Source of the DNA: Nitriliruptoraceae bacterium
Lineage (GTDB): Bacteria; Actinomycetota; Nitriliruptoria; Nitriliruptorales; Nitriliruptoraceae
Direction of reading: 5' to 3'
Length of the DNA stretch: 7,071 nt
Assembly: GCA_007117945.1 (NCBI GenBank)
Contig: SKTN01000216.1
Location: 1 to 7,071 of the forward strand
Made by a program: the position numbers and the translations under genes. Below the pieces are notes generated by a model that saw nothing but the letters and a program-made list of their open reading frames with translations, did no database searches and was not told where the DNA came from. How positions within the stretch are numbered: the stretch's first letter is position 1; each line of letters begins with the position of its first letter. This document shows positions 4,920 through 7,071 of this stretch, one piece after another.

Positions 4920-5852
4920 GTGAGCCTGCTCACCTCCGCTGCTGCTGCAGCCAACCTCTCGGCCCCCGTCGTCCTCGATGCCCGCCAGCACCGCTTCGAG
5001 CTCCGCCCCGGCGCGCCCGCGGTGATGGGCATCATCAACACCAACCCGGGCTCCTTCTCCGACACCGAGCACCTGGCCACGACCGAGGCACAGCTGGTCA
5101 GGGCGATGGACATGGTCGAGGCGGGCGCGGACATCATCGACGTCGGTCCCGACTCCGGTGTGGCCCACGGCGACCCGATCGACCTCGACACCCAGATCGC
5201 CTCGGCCCTGCCCCTGGTGCGCGAGTTGGTGGACCGCGGCGTGCCCGTGTCCATCGACACCCCCCAGCTGGCCGTCACCGAGGCGATGCTGGAGGCCGGT
5301 GCGGCGATGATCAACGACGTGTCCGGTCTCGCCGAGCCGCGCATCGCCGCGGCCTGCGCCGCCCACGACGCCGCTCTGGTCCTGCTCCACACCCGGGTGG
5401 AGCACAAGCAGGAGGCCTTCCTCGAGTTCGACGACGTCGTCGCCGACGTGGAGCAGCTGTTCACGGAGCGGATCGCCCTGGCCCAGGAGCAGGGTCTGGC
5501 GCGCGAGCGGGTCGTGCTGGACCCGGGGCTCGGCTACGCCAAGCACCCCCACGACGACGTGGACGTGCTGCGCGCCTACCCGCGGTTCGCGGCCTACGGC
5601 CTGGCGATCCTCACGGGGGCCTCGCGCAAGTACTACGCCGGGGTGATCACCGGGGCGGAGCCCCCGGAGCGTCTGCCCGAGACCCTGGCCACGGTGGAAG
5701 CGGTGCGGCCCTTCCCGGGCTTCGTCCGGGTCCACGACGTCGACGAGGTGCACCGCTACCTCGCCGTCATGGAGACCCTCGAGGGGCTGCGTGACAAGCC
5801 CGAGGTGGACACCAGCGTCGCCCGCCTGAAGTGGGTCACCCCCGTCGGCTGA
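4920..5852 (+). CDS. folP: Dihydropteroate synthase-like pterin-binding protein (divergent FolP)
   Basis: The protein has 310 residues and a TIM-barrel pterin-binding fold. Classical dihydropteroate synthase joins pABA to dihydropterin pyrophosphate in folate synthesis. Pterin-pocket residues are kept: D113 (SIDT), N132 (INDVSG), D201 (LDPGLGY), K237 (GASRK), and R270 and H272 (RVHDV). The two mobile loops that form the pABA and pyrophosphate side differ from the family. Loop 1 reads INTNPGSFSDTE (39-50) where NVTPDSFSDGG is usual. Loop 2 reads DVGPDSGVAHG (74-84) where GGESTRPG is usual, so the loop-2 Arg is missing. An extra N-terminal segment (1-30) and a tail after about 285 flank the barrel. 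GTG 4920 has AGGAG 6 bases upstream. It is divergent from the ferredoxin and convergent with a reductase. It may be the organism's real DHPS with variant loops, or a FolP2-like paralogue with another job; the sequence does not decide. Confidence 0.85.
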   Translation: MSLLTSAAAAANLSAPVVLDARQHRFELRPGAPAVMGIINTNPGSFSDTEHLATTEAQLVRAMDMVEAGADIIDVGPDSGVAHGDPIDLDTQIASALPLVRELVDRGVPVSIDTPQLAVTEAMLEAGAAMINDVSGLAEPRIAAACAAHDAALVLLHTRVEHKQEAFLEFDDVVADVEQLFTERIALAQEQGLARERVVLDPGLGYAKHPHDDVDVLRAYPRFAAYGLAILTGASRKYYAGVITGAEPPERLPETLATVEAVRPFPGFVRVHDVDEVHRYLAVMETLEGLRDKPEVDTSVARLKWVTPVG

Positions 5853-5866
5853 CGGCCTCCGGGTGC

Positions 5867-5892
5867 GGCCCCGTCCGTCAGGGGGCGGGGCC
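5867..5892. terminator. Shared hairpin terminator between convergent folP-like and reductase genes
   Basis: GGCCCCGTCC (5867-5876) pairs with GGGCGGGGCC (5883-5892) through ten base pairs, one of them G-U in the plus-strand RNA, around a 6-nt loop. It fills the 40-bp gap between the two stop codons (5850-5852 and 5895-5893). The position and symmetry suggest a bidirectional terminator. No T tract follows in either direction. Confidence 0.55.
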
Positions 5893-6636
5893 TCAGCGTC
5901 GTCGGTAGCGCAGCAGCAGGTCGCCCTCGTGCTCGAACACCGAGACGAGCTCGAGGTCGGTCGCCGCCTCCTGCGCGCCCGCGATGATGCGGGCCACCGG
6001 TCCGCCCACCAACGTCGGCGCCAGGGTCAGGAACAGCTCGTCGAGGTGGCCACCCGCGAGCATCACCTGGTTGAGGCGTGGTCCGCCCTCGCACAGCACC
6101 CGCGGCAGGGAGAGCTCCGCCAGGGTGGTGACGATCACCTCGGCGTCGAGCTCGGCCTCGGCCACGACGTGGATCTCCGCACGGTCCTCGATCGCCGCCA
6201 GGTGCCGGGTGTCGGCGCTGCGGGCCGTGAGGACCAGGGGCGGCTCCGCCGGGTCGCTGAAGACCGCGAGGTCCGGCTCGAGGGCGCCTGACGCGGTGAC
6301 GATGGCCAGCCGCGGTACGGGACGCAGCCCACGGGCCGCACGATCCGCGCGCCGCTCGGCGCTGCCCGTCAGGGGGACGTAGCCCTCGTCGCGGACGGTG
6401 CCGGCCCCCACCAGGGACACGTCGTTGGCGGCCCGCAGCCGTGACAGGGCTCGCAGATCCGCGGCGCCACCCAGCCCACCCGACAGCCCCTCCACGGCCA
6501 CCGCGCCGTCGGCGGAGGAGACCATCGACACGGCGACGTGGGTGGGACGGCCCGCACGGGGGTGGTCGAGGGTCAGGCCGGCGTACAGCTCATCGAGCGC
6601 AAGCTCAGCCGGGTCGGGCAGGATGCGGCGCAGCAC
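5893..6636 (-). CDS. Stand-alone RibD_C-domain reductase (pyrimidine reductase family, Rv2671-like)
   Basis: This 247-residue NADPH-dependent reductase has the dihydrofolate-reductase-like fold of the RibD C-terminal domain, but no deaminase domain. Family signatures: SMVSSADGAVAVEGLSGGLG (37-56), VGAGTVRDEGYVPL (76-89) for nucleotide binding, LAIVTASGALEPD (110-122), LCEGGPRLNQ (181-190), and DELFLTLAPTLVGG (199-212). From memory these match Mycobacterium tuberculosis Rv2671 (ISSLDGGATVDGTSG, VGVGTVRIEGY, LTEGGP), a RibD-like protein known to reduce dihydrofolate. GTG 6636 has GAGGAG 6 bases upstream. It lies 78 bp downstream of an alpha/beta-hydrolase gene on the same strand and converges on the folP-like gene. 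It could act in riboflavin synthesis as a separate reductase, or as an auxiliary dihydrofolate or other pterin/pyrimidine reductase; the missing deaminase and the neighbour favour the latter slightly. Confidence 0.88.
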   Translation of the reverse strand: MLRRILPDPAELALDELYAGLTLDHPRAGRPTHVAVSMVSSADGAVAVEGLSGGLGGAADLRALSRLRAANDVSLVGAGTVRDEGYVPLTGSAERRADRAARGLRPVPRLAIVTASGALEPDLAVFSDPAEPPLVLTARSADTRHLAAIEDRAEIHVVAEAELDAEVIVTTLAELSLPRVLCEGGPRLNQVMLAGGHLDELFLTLAPTLVGGPVARIIAGAQEAATDLELVSVFEHEGDLLLRYRRR

Positions 6637-6714
6637 GGCGGGCTCCTCACGGGGTGGGGACGTCCAGCATCCGGACCCGGGGCAGCCTGCGGACCGTGCC
6701 GGTCCCCTGGCCTG
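6637..6714 (-). other. Short gap between hydrolase and reductase genes with small hairpin
   Basis: This 78-bp gap between co-directional genes contains GGACC-GTGCC-GGTCC (6691-6705), a 5-bp perfect hairpin, and the ribosome site GAGGAG of the reductase at its left end. The hairpin is too weak to call a terminator, so the two genes may share a transcript. No clear -10 box is seen. Confidence 0.3.
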
Positions 6715-7071
6715 TCAGGTCAGGAACTCGAGGATCGCGGCGGCGATGGCACCCGGGTCCTCCAGGGAGGCCCAGTGCCCCACGTGGGGCAGCACCTTGA
6801 CGCGGCTGACGGGGATCGAGGACTTGAGCTCCTCGGCCATCGCCAGCGGGGTGGACCGGTCGTGGGCCCCGGTCAGGATCAGGGTCGGCTGCCCGAGCTC
6901 ATCCCGGCGGATCCGCGGAGCGTCGGCCAGGGCCCGGCAGGACTTCGCGTAGTTCTGGGGCTCGTTGCGCAGGAACAGCTCGCGCAGCAGCCCGACCATC
7001 CCGCTGTGGGTGGCGTGGGACTGCGGGGAGACCGCTCCCTCCAACCACGGGCCGACGAGCTGGTCGAGGCC
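6715..7071 (-). CDS. Alpha/beta-hydrolase, C-terminal part (5' end beyond the window)
   Basis: This is the last 118 residues of an alpha/beta-hydrolase-fold enzyme whose start lies past base 7071. The visible part begins in the cap or lid region (GLDQLVGPWLEGAV) and continues through the core. The catalytic acid is probably D71 of TLILTGAHDRSTP, on the loop after beta-strand 7. The catalytic histidine is probably H99 of VLPHVGHWASLEDP, followed by the final helix IAAAILEFL. The nucleophile elbow (G-x-S-x-G) is outside the window. The layout is like 3-oxoadipate enol-lactonase, haloperoxidase-type or meta-cleavage hydrolases, so the substrate cannot be named. It is upstream of and co-directional with the RibD_C reductase. 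An internal TTG at 7044 is not the start, since family sequence continues before it. Confidence 0.87.
   Translation of the reverse strand, partial: GLDQLVGPWLEGAVSPQSHATHSGMVGLLRELFLRNEPQNYAKSCRALADAPRIRRDELGQPTLILTGAHDRSTPLAMAEELKSSIPVSRVKVLPHVGHWASLEDPGAIAAAILEFLT

Noticed and set aside
3156..5753. A single 865-residue open frame covering HPPD, the ferredoxin region and the antisense of the folP-like gene, suggesting a fusion protein.
   Set aside because: Only the last 367 residues are HPPD. The rest is low-complexity sequence in the wrong frame for the ferredoxin and antisense to folP, as expected from stop-poor GC-rich DNA. HPPD has its own ATG and GGAGG at 4259.
2247..6636. The deaminase and the RibD_C reductase could be a split RibD.
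   Set aside because: The deaminase has dCMP/ComEB features (the H57, C58, C63, C76 group; ATGYDGAP), lies 3 kb away in another transcription unit, and lacks the RibD deaminase layout. A split RibD is not supported.
1..7071. CRISPR array, transposon ends, phage or toxin-antitoxin module.
   Set aside because: No regularly spaced repeat-spacer pattern, transposase or integrase domain, target-site duplication or small paired toxin-antitoxin frames were seen.

Overview
The window is about 70% G+C with strong third-position G/C bias, GTG and TTG starts, purine-rich Shine-Dalgarno sites and few A/T-rich promoters. Together with the protein families present (a MocR regulator, a Rv2671-type RibD_C reductase, a thioredoxin-like ferredoxin), this points to a chromosomal segment of a high-GC actinobacterium. 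The genus cannot be read from the sequence. No phage, transposase, CRISPR array or rRNA/tRNA gene is visible.

Layout, left to right. A MocR-type regulator (GntR helix-turn-helix plus aminotransferase-like domain) lies on the minus strand at 28-1533, with a cluster of TTGGAC-like boxes around its start. Positions 1631-2246 hold no convincing gene. This stretch is rich in structure: a terminator-like hairpin on the plus strand, a 33-bp-period direct repeat, and two related hairpins whose cores are exact reverse complements. Next comes a minus-strand cluster that reads, in transcription order: a thioredoxin-like [2Fe-2S] ferredoxin (4711-4325), 4-hydroxyphenylpyruvate dioxygenase (4259-3156), a three-helix membrane protein that overlaps the HPPD stop codon (3159-2791), and a dCMP-deaminase-like zinc enzyme (2735-2247). 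Divergent from the ferredoxin is a dihydropteroate-synthase-like protein (4920-5852, plus strand). Its pterin pocket is intact but its pABA loops are unusual. Converging on it, with a shared hairpin terminator between them, is a stand-alone RibD_C reductase of the Rv2671 type (6636-5893). The 3' end of an alpha/beta-hydrolase gene (minus, 6715 to the window edge) lies just upstream of the reductase.

How the parts may work together. HPPD is the committed enzyme of homogentisate formation in tyrosine catabolism and needs Fe(II). The ferredoxin in front of it could supply electrons or maintain the iron, but this is inferred from gene order. The FolP-like protein and the Rv2671-like reductase both belong to families that handle pterins or folates, so the right half may have a pterin/folate theme. 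The deaminase would feed dUMP to thymidylate synthesis, which also consumes folate. Most of these are ordinary accessory-metabolism genes. The points that deserve a second look are the altered FolP loops, the ferredoxin-HPPD-membrane protein arrangement, and the structured repeats at 1856-2154.
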